A DNA stretch of 64,000 nt from Pseudoips prasinana (Eukaryota; Arthropoda; Insecta; Lepidoptera; Nolidae). This document shows, in pieces, positions 1 through 10,825 of the stretch. The DNA is taken from positions 3,125,001 to 3,189,000 of the forward strand of contig OX621246.1 of NCBI GenBank assembly GCA_951640165.1, written 5' to 3'. The notes below the pieces were generated by a model. That model was not told the DNA's origin, ran no database searches, and saw only the letters and a list, made by a program, of their open reading frames with translations. The translations under genes were made by a program, and so were the position numbers. Numbering within the stretch: the stretch's first letter is position 1; every line of letters starts with the position of its first letter.

Positions 1-761
1 GAAATCGACCGTAAGTCAAAGTAATAAGACTTTTAAAATCGCAGTTTTATTTTTATTCATAAAAATGTCATCATTCAATACAAAATAAAGAAAAATAAAC
101 TTTATTCCAAGAAACTAATTTAGTAAATAACAATGTATATACATGTTACATTAAAAATTCAGTGTAATATGTATTATGATTACAACATAATATTCTAGTT
201 GAGGTGTTTGAGGGTGTGCGTTAATTACGTTACATGTTGTATATTAGTAATATTATTTTAGACTGCACGTTGTGGTGCAGTTAAACTAGTTGCTTATTGA
301 TCTGGTTTAAATTATGACACAGGACCTGTACTGATAGTGTATCAATTTGTCCCCAACATAGGCATTTATTTCATTTAGTCTAGGCGTTACACTTAAAACA
401 AAAAAAAATATGTATGAGCTTTTAAATAATCTGCCTTTACGTGTTAGGTATGTTAAAGGCAGTTGTGTGTTAGAATGGACTAGTGACTAGACATAGGAAG
501 CAAGACGACGGTAGCTCACTCAATTATAACAATAACACCAGCCCACACGATAAGCCTAAAGTTTGAACCGATGACTAATCCTTATGTATGAATGATAACC
601 CTGAGCTGCATTAGACATTTAGTTCAACATCCAGCGCCCACGCAGATCCTAAGATACACTGTTATGACTGTACTATATCTGTATATATTAACCCGTGGGA
701 AAATATTTCGCTGTGTATTTGGTGAACACTTCCGAATAATATTTTTATGTATGTTATAATC
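1..761. other. AT-rich non-coding stretch
   Basis: No open frame or repeat family could be supported here. A short piece near 540-560 resembles the 3' tail of the 5S-like SINE (the 'cccacacgataag' text), but it is too short to call. Confidence 0.4.
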
Positions 762-1228
762 ATTGCTGTGTGGTGACGGCATAGAATATCATCACCCCAT
801 CTCATCCCGTGGTGGGGCGTAGAAATCATCCGAGGGAATAATAATAATAATAATATCTGGGGACAATGTCACACAGATCATCCTAGCCCCAAACTAAGCA
901 AAGCTTGTACTATGGGTACCAGGCGACGATATACATACTTATATAGATGGATAAATACTTAAATACATAGAAAACATCCATGACTCAGAAACAAATATTT
1001 GTGCTCATCGCACAAATATTTGCACTTACCGGGATTACACCCGGCTTCGGCCACCAGCTTCGTAGGCAGGAGCACTACCAACTAGGCTACGGTGACCGTA
1101 TCTACCAGTTCCCGGATCCTGGATCGCCAACCCGTCGACCAAGCGTGGCGATTATGGCATATCCCCCTCCCATTCTGTGGGGAAGCTTCTGTCCAGCAGT
1201 GGATGTACTTCGGCTGACATGATGTTAT
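762..1228 (+). repeat. Lepidopteran interspersed repeat (family R), split by a SINE
   Basis: The outer parts (762-837 and about 1100-1228) match other copies at 4004, 8778, 20566, 28000 and 30388. All start with 'gctgtgtggtgacggc'-like text, contain 'catcccgtggggggcgtag', and end with 'cagtggacgtacttcggctgacatgatg'. The middle is interrupted by an (AAT)n tract and a tRNA-derived SINE on the minus strand. No coding capacity is evident, and the family could be a SINE or a non-autonomous LINE derivative. Confidence 0.7.
856..1099 (-). repeat. tRNA-derived SINE, family A, copy 1
   Basis: Read on the minus strand, the head has a Pol III A box (tagcctagttgg). The B box is mutated here, where other copies have ggttcgaatcc. 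The body contains 'gcaaatatttgtg' and 'ctgagtcatggatg', and it ends at an (ATT)n tail (837-855). It is inserted in family R. Confidence 0.8.
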
Positions 1229-1229
1229 A

Positions 1230-1615
1230 ATCATATCACAGGTAATAAGCTCCTGGTTTAAACACCGGGTCAAGCCAAAAAGTGTTACTCACATCGAGGT
1301 CCACAAAATTGACACGATAATGTTATGTTAAGAGTATTTTATGCTGCTTCTGGCTGAATTTCAACAGAGTCATTGTCAATCACGGGTAATCACGTCCTAG
1401 GTTCATATCCCGGGTCAGGCCAAAATGTGTTACTTATGCCGAGGTACACAAAATTGACACGATAATGTTATGTTTTTAAGTATTTTATACTTATGCTGCT
1501 TCTGGCCAAATTTCAACAGAGCCAATGTGAGTTGCTGGTAATAATGTCCTAACTTCATATACCGGGTTAGCTCTAAAAGTTTTACTCACACTGACGAGCA
1601 GAAAATTGATTCAGT
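1230..1615 (+). repeat. Tandem array of a tRNA-SINE-like 3' unit
   Basis: Three diverged head-to-tail copies of a unit of roughly 150 bp start near 1235, 1379 and 1530. Each repeats a B-box-like segment (tcctaggttcatatccc), 'gtgttac..cgaggt', 'acaaaattgacacgataatgttatg' and 'gctgcttctggc..atttcaacagag'. The third copy is partial. No protein is encoded. Confidence 0.75.
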
Positions 1616-1617
1616 AA

Positions 1618-1813
1618 TCATATCAAACTAATAAAGGCTTTCGCCTTTGTGAGTGTGTGAGTGAGTATGTTTGTTAATATTTCACGCAGAAACTACCGGA
1701 CGGATTTTTATGAAACTGCGTAGTCATATAGCTTATATATTTAAGTAACACATAGTCTATAATGTCCAATGTTTAACGCGGTTAGAACGGTTAAAACCGC
1801 GGGGCACAACTAG
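1618..1813 (+). mobile_element. Helitron-like non-autonomous repeat (H1)
   Basis: It starts with TC and contains 'gtgtgagtgagtatgtttgtt' and 'acacatagtctataat'. It ends in the GC-rich hairpin around 'aaaaccgcggggcacaactag' (in pieces), with the 3' CTAG followed by T. TC start, subterminal hairpin and CTRR end are Helitron hallmarks. There is no Rep/helicase, so it is non-autonomous. Confidence 0.7.
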
Positions 1814-2239
1814 TTTTATATAAATTAAGTGTCCTTTCGTTTACAATGGAACAAACGTATTAAATTTAGCTCCACGGTTTGATAGCTACGACATTTAGAC
1901 GGTCGTTTGTGCACCAAACGAAGCCACGACATGCGAAAAACGGTACGAAATATCAGTAGTACTATTCTTAAGAATCCTTATATGTCTTGTGCACTGTACT
2001 CTTCCGCAGTATTTAGGTACGACGGTACGATGTCTTTTAGAGTAAAAATTACCGTTAGTGCCCAAATACCCGAATTTTATAGCAAGAACAAGCCCATGTT
2101 TTCACTATAATCCGAAAAACGAATTATTTTTGCGGAAATAAAGGCGGTTGCCCTATCTAAATAATATTATATAGAGATTATTCATATAAATTTGTTTGTA
2201 ATAAATAAACTAAAAAGAATACCTACCTACTACTACTGA

Positions 2240-2326
2240 CTTAATAAATTATTTCATCTAAAAAGTTGCATTACCAACATGTTACTTGTTGATAATGCAA
2301 CTTTTTAGGTGAAATAATTTATTAAG
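2240..2326. repeat. Near-perfect 40-bp inverted repeat (hairpin)
   Basis: The left arm is 2240-2279, the 7-nt loop 2280-2286 and the right arm 2287-2326. The arms match at 38 of 40 positions. A transcript would fold into one long stem. This could be a very short foldback MITE or a hairpin/small-RNA precursor. Confidence 0.85.
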
Positions 2327-2477
2327 TATAATATAAGGACTTTATTTTATTTCAAATGACAAGAATAACTGAAAGTAGTAGTGATATGAATAGAATAGTC
2401 AAAAGGTTTGTTTGTAGCCTTTTAAGTGGCTTACAATCGTCGTTAGACCTGACGGCCGTTGGAGCTGAAAGATTATC

Positions 2478-2640
2478 GAGTTGCAACCATGAACCCGAAG
2501 ACGCAGCGTGGGCAGGCCCCCTACGAGATGGACCCATGATCTTGTGAGGGTCGCTGTAAGTTGCTGTATACAGATATCGCAAGACCATCGATTGTGTAAA
2601 TCTTATGGGAGGCCTTTATCCAACAGTGTACGTCATTCAG
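2478..2640 (+). pseudogene. LINE reverse-transcriptase C-terminal tail fragment
   Basis: One frame gives RRRSVGRPPTRWTHDLVRVA. This is the 'GRPPTRWxDDL' signature common at the C-terminus of jockey/RTE-like ORF2 proteins in Lepidoptera. It is followed in another frame by text like 'EAFIQQCTSFSS*'. Frames are broken and no catalytic domain is present. Confidence 0.6.
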
Positions 2641-3325
2641 CTCATGACTCTCATAATATTATGAACTCAATCATCATATTATGATGACTATAAAGTCATA
2701 ATTTAAAATATAAATATATTATACTAGTTACTATGTACGTGTAATGCTGGTAGTAGTATAGTAGCTGCTATTACCAAATACAATTGACCAATTTACAAAA
2801 ATAAAGTATATGATTGTCGAATACTCACAAGTTATACTTATTTGTTCCTGTTACTGAATGTTCTAGCCAATCGAAATATTAATATAACAACATTATATGT
2901 TCTCACAGATCAAGAAATGTAGCCAAATATTATTGTAACAATGATTCGTGGGCGTGGGTGCGATGTGAACTGTGTTATAATTTATCGTAGAGCCTTATTC
3001 TGGTGACATGCCTGAGCTCATTGTTTTATATCACACTTCAGCTCATAGCCTCGACATGTTGAGTTCAAAACTATGAGCGATTTCTTAGCATTTTACATAA
3101 TAATAAAATTTAACTAAGTGAATAAAAAACATATAAAAAATTTTTATTAGTAATGTTTAGGCTCAAAATATATATTTGTTCGGTTGTTAATAATGTAGCC
3201 TGAAAACTACTAAGCTGATTTGAATTATTTTCATGTAAAGAAACTAAATTATCAGCATATAATAGATTTATAGAAAGCCTATGTAACGCACATAGGCTCT
3301 CTACTCCAACAAAAAGGTTTTTTTT
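2641..3325. other. AT-rich non-coding stretch
   Basis: No gene or repeat family was recognised. Confidence 0.35.
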
Positions 3326-3334
3326 TATATGAGA

Positions 3335-3480
3335 GCGACTAATGAGTCACCTGGTGGTAAGCGATCACCGCCGCCCATGGACACTTGCGTGCGTTGTTGG
3401 CATTTAAAAGAGTCAAAAAACAAGGTTTGCTGACCCTTCCTTAATTTAGGTCTCTCGAGCTCATCGGGGTAGCTAGAGCA
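3335..3480 (-). repeat. Interspersed repeat, family G
   Basis: It contains 'gtcacctggtggtaagcgatcaccgccgcccatgg' (in pieces) and 'tttgctgacccttcc'. The same family recurs at 17748-17915 and 32935-33105 in the opposite orientation. The 'atcaggtgacccacttgctcgt' text is widespread in Lepidoptera. No coding capacity is seen. Confidence 0.6.
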
Positions 3481-4003
3481 GCATCATACGCAAAAACACA
3501 ACATTAATTTATTAATGTTATTATTAAGGAATGTCTTCTGTAAGGTGGAGGTACTTTCTTAATCGGGATGCTCTGTGAGCGAATGATAGCTGGGCCCTAC
3601 CTCACCCAAACTATAATAATGTAACCAGAGGTCTAAAAAATATGTTTATAAAACTTATTATTTGGCAAAGTACAAAAAATATTGATTATAATAAATATCT
3701 TTGAACAACAAATACTCTTCCCTCTGTCCTAAACTAGGCAGAAATTGTACTATTGCCAGACGAATATTAAACATACTCATTTATTTCTTGAAATTGTTAT
3801 AATACTTGTATGGTTGCCAAAGTGCAGGTTCTGCCCAGTTTGGGATCAGATAGCAGTGTATTAGCAGTTCCAAGATACTTATTTATTAAATCCAATTACA
3901 GTTTTAACCACAGTATCGTGATTGGTGAGGTTAAACACCTCGATGCGCAGTTACTCTTTAGATGAGAGATGACCTAAGCGATTATCACCCATCTAAATGA
4001 TGA

Positions 4004-4245
4004 AGATGTAATGAAGATGAAATGATTCATCCCGTGGGGTGCGTAGAAGTCGAACCGCGGGAATGTCTACCAGAAGACTGGCAGCAGCTTCTTTCTGATT
4101 ACTATGACCATCATACTGCGATCACCAACCCGTCGGCCAAGCGCGGCGTATACGGCATATCACCCCAAAATGATTCTTCGCGAGGCTTTTCATCAGCTGT
4201 GGACTTCATTCACGCTGTTTTGATGTTGGACCTAAGCGAATTAGT
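4004..4245 (+). repeat. Interspersed repeat, family R, copy 2
   Basis: It has 'cccgtggggtgcgtagaagtc', 'ccagaagactggcagcagc', 'gatcaccaacccgtcggccaa' and the end 'gctgtggacttcattc'. The open frame across it is a repeat artefact, because the same text occurs with frame breaks in the other copies. Confidence 0.65.
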
Positions 4246-4447
4246 TTATGATCATGTCTGTAGTTTGGAGGGTCTATTACATTAGTTATACCTTGGAAGA
4301 AAATGTTTAAATGTAATGTACATATCAGAATACATTCTGTTTTTAAATTTCTTCACTTCAACATTGAATATGTCTTAATCTGACACTAGGTTCACCGCTA
4401 CCCATTCAAAAAATAAAATACAGCATTAATTTAATATTAAATTATCT

Positions 4448-4570
4448 TCAGTGAACAAATAATCCATCATAATAAGCCTCCCACAATTTGATTAGTCTAA
4501 ACTTGGCCGCATTCGGATCGTGATCCGCCGGCATAGCTTGCGTTGCGCTTGCGCATCTGCGATACGACAT
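4448..4570 (-). CDS. Candidate short coding exon, unrecognised
   Basis: A 40-codon frame begins with ATG at 4570 and ends with TGA at 4448-4450. Its composition is more balanced than its AT-rich surroundings (GCG, GCC, CCG and GAT codons). The central peptide reads ADHDPNAAKFRLIKLW. A splice-acceptor-like tcgcag lies inside the frame near 4561, so it could be a terminal exon rather than a free ORF. I do not recognise the product, and chance is not excluded. Confidence 0.25.
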   Translation of the reverse strand: MSYRRCASATQAMPADHDPNAAKFRLIKLWEAYYDGLFVH

Positions 4571-4944
4571 TTGTGATAAATATCACAGGTTTACGTCACT
4601 CTGAAGGATTGAAGAGAACTGGAATAACTATTATTATAGCTAATGTGAATTACGTTGATTGTTCGTGTTAAGAGTCGAGCACGTAATTTAATCAATTTAG
4701 ATGGCTTTGCATACCGAGAGAACATATAGTAAATAAGGTCCTTCTATATAATAATGAGAATGGTATGGTATTATTTATTAGTTGCACTGTACTTCATATC
4801 GGTATACTACACTTTGAGCACAAGATTTTTGGTAAGATTTTAATGACCCATATAATGGTTAGGTTTACATGTGATAATTTATATATTAGGTATATGAAGT
4901 AGCAGCTATCCCAAACTAAGCCACCAACTTAATTTACTTAAATC

Positions 4945-5031
4945 GGTTCACCGCTGCAGCATACCCACATAGACACTTTTTTCGGGTGGCATGTGTAGGC
5001 ATTCAGTAGGAAAACTAAAAAAAAAAATTAT
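4945..5031 (+). repeat. Poly(A)-ended retroelement 3' fragment
   Basis: The text 'catacccacatagacactttt', 'gggtggcatgtgtaggcatt' and a terminal A-tract match (in opposite orientation) the 162-bp insertion at 16184-16345. A 5'-truncated retroposon tail is likely. Confidence 0.55.
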
Positions 5032-5246
5032 GTAATGTAGAGGTAGTATGCAGGTATGTCTTTTAATTAATTAATTAATTTTTATTAATAAGTCATTGGT
5101 GGAGATATGCAATAGTAGTCCTTTATTGGAGTGCTGTTTGTTTGTGTAAGAGAGTATAGTTAATCAGATCTGATCTGACTGATCCCATAGACTAGTATTT
5201 AAATGTTATAGGTACTCGCTGTCAATTTGACTGGTCTGTTGCTGTA

Positions 5247-5455
5247 GTATTTAGCGACCCTGACTGTTAAGCCAGAGGTCGTAGATTCGATCTCCATCCA
5301 TAACAAATCTTTGTGTGATGATCTCGATTATTTGCTCTTACATAATTTATCTTTAATATGTATAAAGATGTATAAGTATGTTTATTAGTTATCTGGTTGC
5401 TATAGTATAGGCTCAGCCTAGTTCGGGATCAGATAGCAGTGTCGAATCAAATCTT
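5247..5455 (+). repeat. tRNA-derived SINE, family D, copy 1
   Basis: The tRNA-like head reads 'gaccctgactgttaagcc' with a B-box-like 'gattcgatctcc'. It is followed by 'atctttgtgtgatgatctcgattatt' (in pieces) and the shared tail 'cctagttcgggatcagatagc'. Confidence 0.7.
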
Positions 5456-6567
5456 TTATTTGCGAAAATGGGTGGTTTACATTAGGTAATACAAAGGTAG
5501 TAGGTATCACCATAATCAGGTTTTAGGAATGTAAATATTTTAAAAATGCTCGCAAAACAAACATTTACCTAAAATTACATAATAATAGTGTGTTTGTTGT
5601 GCCAAGACATTTATTTAAGGACTTGATTCTGGTCTTATCAGATATTTGTTTTAATGCAATAACTACCACATAACCCTTACGCCATTTTCTATGATTTATT
5701 TTTAATTTTTAGAAGAGTTAGCCAAATTGTCTATGGTAAGCAACGGCCCATAGAATAAGATAGAAAAACATGTTTTATTGGATAATTACAATAATAATAA
5801 TAATGTATTTACTGAGTGGGGTGCATTCTAAGATGATATCAAAATCATAATCCTTCCACCCTATAAAATATTTACAACAATTGATACCACGTACCCCACG
5901 CTTTTTGTACTATATTTTATTTCCCTTTTTTAGTTCGGTTTCTATTAGCGAGCTATTACAAGTCTGATGTCCATTATAACGTGTTGTAGTGTAGTAGCAA
6001 GCAGTTTAATGTTCAGCAAGCGAGCAGTCAATGATGAGTGAGGTCTCATCCTCGTTTTGACCTCTCTTTATTCAATATAACCCAGATACAAAGAGCTCTA
6101 GTACTTCTGCCACGACTCGATATACTTAACTTACATGAAACTTACCATCTTTAGTATATACATTTTAAGTTCATTAAAAGTTTCCGCTAGGGGCGATGCT
6201 GGTTAATGTACGGGAAAAACGTGTAAGTATCATCGTTGAAGTAAAGTACATGAACTTGTGTATGCAGGACGCAAGCTCTCGCAAGTTTGCTAAAGTTCTC
6301 TAGTACCAAACGAGTTGACCACTCCACCTTTAGTCACGTCTCAAGCAAAACAACCAAAAGTTTGCACTTAAAAATACCATGAATGAAAATAACCGTGAAA
6401 AGTCAGCGGATATGGTGCACTGTTCCCATGACAATGGTATCAGCGCAATGGGAGCCGAGTCGTGCGAGATGTGCTAACGTGCGCGTCTCCACGCCCACGC
6501 AACACTGACACGTACGATTTGTGTGGATACGGCTTAAAAAAAATAATTAAATGATTGCCTTGTTGCC
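5456..6567. other. Non-coding stretch; GC-richer patch 6180-6540
   Basis: No ORF or repeat was recognised. The 6180-6540 part is less AT-rich, with several CpG-containing words. It could be an old 5' region or a decayed element, but nothing specific is visible. Confidence 0.3.
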
Positions 6568-6964
6568 CTAGATTAAGTGATCCAAAATAAAAATTAATAC
6601 CGTTAATGCGTTATAGAAGTATCCACCTAGGACAGCATATAATGCAACCGGAAGAGATACAAACACTCACTGCACAATCAACCTGGGAGTTTTTGGAAGC
6701 TGTAGGATTGAGCAGTGAACTTTGACAAAGTCAAGGAGCTCTGCTACAATAGATACGGCTATGGTCGGTAGCAAGATGCCATCAAGGCATCAAGCCCCAA
6801 TCAACAATAATAATAAATAATACAAAATTAATATGTAGTGTTAATTCCGCTAATAATATATGATAATTACCGGAATTAACAAAAAATATTAATTTTGTAT
6901 TTCTAATATTATGGATTTCCGCAAATAAACGCCTGATACCATTAGTTATCTAGATTAAGTGATC
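6568..6964 (-). mobile_element. Penelope-derived terminal-repeat foldback with 15-bp target duplication
   Basis: The 15-bp direct repeat ctagattaagtgatc occurs at 6568-6582 and 6950-6964. Inside it, 6870-6948 is the reverse complement of the left end of the Penelope-like element at 13039-13113. The segment 6821-6902 forms an imperfect palindrome around the 'gttaattccg' core. No ORF remains, so only terminal-repeat sequence is left. A LINE fragment with its own duplication splits it at 6600-6823. Confidence 0.75.
6600..6823 (+). mobile_element. 5'-truncated LINE tail with 10-bp target duplication
   Basis: It is flanked by aaaattaata at 6590-6599 and 6824-6833, and it ends in an (AAT)n tail. 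The frame encodes the last residues of an ORF2 protein (EFLEAVGLSSEL) followed by a 3' UTR. It is nearly identical to 8435-8640, so both derive from one LINE family. The insertion is younger than the Penelope-derived element it interrupts. Confidence 0.8.
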
Positions 6965-6974
6965 AACTGCAGAT

Positions 6975-7015
6975 ATTGAGGTTCTAGGTTCGAATCCTAA
7001 GATGGGCCAAAACTG
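6975..7015 (+). repeat. tRNA-like SINE head fragment
   Basis: A B-box match (ggttcgaatcc) follows 'tattgaggttcta', with 'gggccaaaac' downstream as in other family E copies. Only the fragment is present. Confidence 0.45.
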
Positions 7016-8110
7016 CCTTAAGGATTTTAACACCCAGCATGCAATTGGAATGTCGAAGTTCGCAGTGTTGTACGCCCGTGCCATGGATTGCACGTACTAT
7101 CAGTCTTGCATATGATATTTCATCAGTTGTGTTGGTTACCTGCCCCATTAAAGCATGAAAGAATAGAGGGTTTACCTGCCTTAGCATATACACGCGTGCA
7201 ATATTTTATGTCCTATGTATTTGGCTACACTTCGTTGAGATATATAGCCGTAAACAAAATTTGAACATAAGCACTTTGTTTAATAATTTATATATTTTTT
7301 TGTATTTAAAGGAAACGCACTTTTATCTCTTTGTTATTGAGTTTAGTTTAAGATTCAGTTACTTAAATAAACGGGTAAACAACGAGATGAGAATTAAATA
7401 AAACATACATTGATGAACCTAATATCTAAAGCTTATTTATTAATTTTTGTGGTATCGGCTCAGTAATAACTAATAGTAAACCAATCTTAGGTTTAATGTA
7501 CTTGTTTAACACAAAATTTTCTACTTGTTGTTGTCATCCGGACTATTCCTATTCATTTCAATTTATTCCCGACAGTTAACAATTATTAATAAGTAAATAA
7601 ATAAAAAATAATAAGCTTGTTTCACGTTCCTTGACGGCGGCAAAGCGAGATGGAACATATTTAACATTAATTTTACATGACCCGTGAATCTGCGAACTTA
7701 CTATTTTTTATTTTGATCTATTGGCATATCCATCTTAACCTTACGTTCGCGTATTCCGTGAGGGTGGATAGAGATCTATCTGAGCTGCTCAGGCCCGTCG
7801 TTCGAACATTTTATTACGATTCGCATTAACTATTATAAGTACCATTTATGTATGATCTCATGTTTGTCTGTCTGTCAGTATAATTGTCGATCTAAGTTAA
7901 ATGCTATAAATTTTTCAACTTTAATTGAAAATGCGTGCATTTGTGCTTTAAATATTATATTTTTAGTAAAGATAACTCCGTAATTATACCTGTCAAGGGT
8001 AGATCTTTGAAATAACTGATTGGTGAGTGGAGTTTGTTTGAGGCAAGGATGCAATAGTTTCTAAATTATAAAATTAATATTTATACTTAAGTAAAATTCA
8101 TTAGATTTGA
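7016..8110. other. Non-coding stretch
   Basis: No supported gene or recognised repeat. The region is AT-rich with short open frames of biased composition only. Confidence 0.35.
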
Positions 8111-8157
8111 AGCAATCATACTCACCACGTCCATTGCTGGTCAAGGATCTCCATAGC

Positions 8158-8226
8158 TGCCGGTCTCATACCGGAAATGATCGGCGAGGTTAAGTACCTT
8201 GGCATACCGTCAGTCTATAGATGGGT
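8158..8226 (+). repeat. 5S-rRNA-like SINE fragment fused to a LINE tail
   Basis: 'gatcggcgaggttaagtacc' and 'gtcagtctatagatgggtcac' (in pieces) match the 5S-like heads at 23470 and 47990. The similarity stops abruptly at about 8226, where LINE coding sequence begins. Confidence 0.6.
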
Positions 8227-8652
8227 CACTGCAACAGCCTTTATTATTGACTCCGGGCTGTTCCATATTTGGGTGCGTTAAGCTATCGGACGAGGCTCGA
8301 ATTCTCACCGGACACTGCAAGCTGAATAAGCACATGTTCAAACTAAAGTTGATCGACAGCACAATTTGCAGATTCTGCCAAGAATCAGAGGAAACTCCTT
8401 TGCATATTCTGTGCTCGTGCGGGCCGCTAATGCGTTGTAGAAGTATCCACTTAGGACAGCATATTATGCAACCGGAAGAGATACAAACACTCACTGCACA
8501 ATCAATCTGGGAGTTTTTGGAAGCTGTAGGATTGAGCAGTGAACTTTGACAAAGTCAAGGCGCTCTGCTACAATAGATCAGTAATGGTCGAGGTAGCAAG
8601 ATGCCATCAAGGCATCAAGCCTCAAACAACAATAATAATAATAATAATCGGA
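8227..8652 (+). pseudogene. LINE ORF2 C-terminal fragment with zinc knuckle and (AAT)n tail
   Basis: The frame runs to the TGA at 8547-8549. It contains a Cys/His cluster, CRFCQESEETPLHILCSC, like the C-terminal knuckle of R1/LOA/I-group LINE proteins (compare CRTCGEENETMLHIICKC in the LINE at 58 kb). It continues through a 3' UTR with 'gcaagatgccatcaaggcatc' (in pieces) to an AAT repeat. The reverse transcriptase and RNase H domains are absent. This is a 5'-truncated copy, with no sign that it is expressed. Confidence 0.75.
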
Positions 8653-8777
8653 CGAGGCTAGTAGTCATTAGACAGCAATTAATAAGCCACGTTTAAGGTT
8701 TAATGAGCGGCTTAAACATCTCTGATACTTAGGCAACTATATATGATGATTGAGTCATTAGTTGAAGTAATCAAACT

Positions 8778-9035
8778 TTTGCTGTGTGGCTGATGGCAAA
8801 GAATAACACCACCTCATTTAATCCCAGGTGGGCGTAAAAGACAACCCAAGGGATTATCTTCTAGAGAATGGGTAGCAGCGTCTTTGTGTACTCAGACCAT
8901 CATACCGCGATCGCGAATGCGTCTGCAAAGCGTGGCCACTATGGTATATCTCTCCAAATGATGGAGAAATAGAAATCTTTTGGGGACGCCTGTGTCCAGC
9001 AGTGGACCTTATTCGGCTGACATGATTAATCATAC
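8778..9035 (+). repeat. Interspersed repeat, family R, copy 3
   Basis: It starts 'gctgtgtggctgatggca', carries 'gagaatgggtagcagcg' and 'ctgcaaagcgtggccactatgg' (in pieces), and ends 'cagcagtggaccttattcggctgacatgat' (in pieces). It is full-length compared with the other copies. Confidence 0.75.
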
Positions 9036-9740
9036 TTTACAATTGTACGGCCCAGAAGATGGTCGAAAAAACTGGTCAAACTTTTTTAATCCTATGATGT
9101 CAACATCTTAGCCGATCTGGAAGTCCCTAAACAGACTCCAGACTCAGGTGGGCCGAAGCACAGAAAACATGTCTAGGTGGGGACTGTCAAGCACGTACTG
9201 TATTTGCAGAGCATTGGTCCAATCTATAGCCCATCTAACGGCTTGCCCAGCCTGCCCTGCCACATGTTCATGGCAGGATTTTTAAAATGCCACAAGCAGG
9301 GCAATCTTTGTGGCCACGTTCTGGGCCACAAAAATGTAACGTTGCTATCGAAACTCTAAGAAGAACATCTTGTAAATATCATCGTACTGAATAATACAAC
9401 TTCTTTATAACCAGCCATAGTAATTCTGTCATATTTTATGCTTTAGCGGGAAATCTCAAATTCTTCAAATCCCAATATGAGGTTTTAGTGCGGGACCAAG
9501 CTTTATAAAACAACGAAGCAGTCGAGAAATGCGCTATGCCAGTATAGTAACACAGACTTCCGAAACAAGAATAAGTATATTGTATCGATTTTTTTTTATA
9601 ATCAGGTAATCACTGTAGTTTTCGTGTTACGTTTCCCGTGACGGCGCTAATGACATTGACAACTTTTTTGATGGGTCGGTCAAGTGCGCATCGCATAAAA
9701 TCTGAGATGCATCTGTTCACTAGCATACATAATATTTGTA
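9036..9740. other. Non-coding stretch
   Basis: No gene or known repeat. The segment 9160-9340 is richer in G+C, but frames on both strands look random. Confidence 0.35.
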
Positions 9741-9744
9741 CACA

Positions 9745-10190
9745 CTTATCTTGACTGCCTCGTTGGTAAGCGGTAGAGTGTTCACCCGTGGATAACGAGG
9801 TCCTGGGTTCAAATAGGTTGAGCTGCATTTTAGGATTTTCTGTCAAAATAAAAGAAAAAATTATCTGTATCAACCCGAAATTTGGCAGTTTCGTGTCACT
9901 AGTCGTCTCATCGGATCATGGGAGTGATTTTTTTATTTTATTTTATTTAAGGTCAACCAACAATTGTTTACACGATACATTAATAAATACAGGCAAATTA
10001 TCAGGTGCAACAATTAATTATAGGTTAACACCGCATGCACTAGTTACATTACAGTGATGGAATAGAAACTGCCCCTGTGTTTGCGCACAAACTTGTACAC
10101 TATTATAGGTGGCCCGCGATAACCCGCGCAGCTGGCAGATTTCCATTGAGACTGACCGCCGATCAGCCACGGCGGTCAGTCACATTCAGC
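9745..10190 (+). repeat. tRNA-derived SINE (family E) with family F tail
   Basis: The head 'gactgcctcgttggtaagcg' is followed by the B-box-like 'gtcctgggttcaaat'. Downstream, 'gtcgtctcatcggatcatggg' (in pieces), 'gatggaatagaaactgcccc' and 'gcgcacaaacttgtaca' are the reverse complement of tail text at 36640-36870. An AT-rich block at about 9930-10050 looks inserted between the two parts. Confidence 0.5.
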
Positions 10191-10820
10191 TCAATCAGGA
10201 GGACATAATTATCTACAGTGATGTCGGTAACAGTAACGATGACAGTGTCGCGAATTCAATTGTTTTACCATCTCAAAAATGGCCGCCGCGCCTAAAGAGG
10301 AACGTTTTAAATGTCGTTATACGGAACTCTAATCTACCAGGTGTTAGCTAAGGAACTACAGTCCGTTAGTGACCTCTTTCCGGCCTAGTGTGAGAAATCA
10401 TTATTGACACATGATGGGTTTTTAATATTGACACCATTGCGACATTGGGATCGTTCTGATGACTGCAATTATTTATTTATTATAGACTTACGGTCTAAGT
10501 GGGAACTTTTTGATTTATTTCTCGTTTGAGTTGTAATAAAGTAGTTGGACTTGACAAAGTAATTTAGTTTATAAGTTCTTATAAAGCTTTACTAATAATA
10601 TTATCATTACAATATACTAATTTTAATTGTAATGTTTTATTTTTATTTTATCTTCAATAATTTACATTAATATTGAATTAACCAATTTGTAAGTCCCACT
10701 CATTGTTTTTTGGAAGAAGGCGATTTAATTGCAACACAGTGGAAACACTACTGCAGCTATCATCGTTCCACCTGCTATTGTAATAGCTGGTGTTATGGTT
10801 TTATTGAAAAATATTTTTTT
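10191..10820. other. Non-coding stretch
   Basis: No gene or repeat was recognised. Short frames have no family resemblance. Confidence 0.35.
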
Positions 10821-10825
10821 TTTAA

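Noticed and set aside
980..1222. 80-codon frame as a gene
   Set aside because: It is a read-through of SINE A and the family R repeat. The same peptide start occurs on the opposite strand of another SINE A copy at 34267-34461.
4022..4285. 87-codon open frame as a gene
   Set aside because: It lies inside interspersed repeat family R, whose other copies carry the same text with broken frames.
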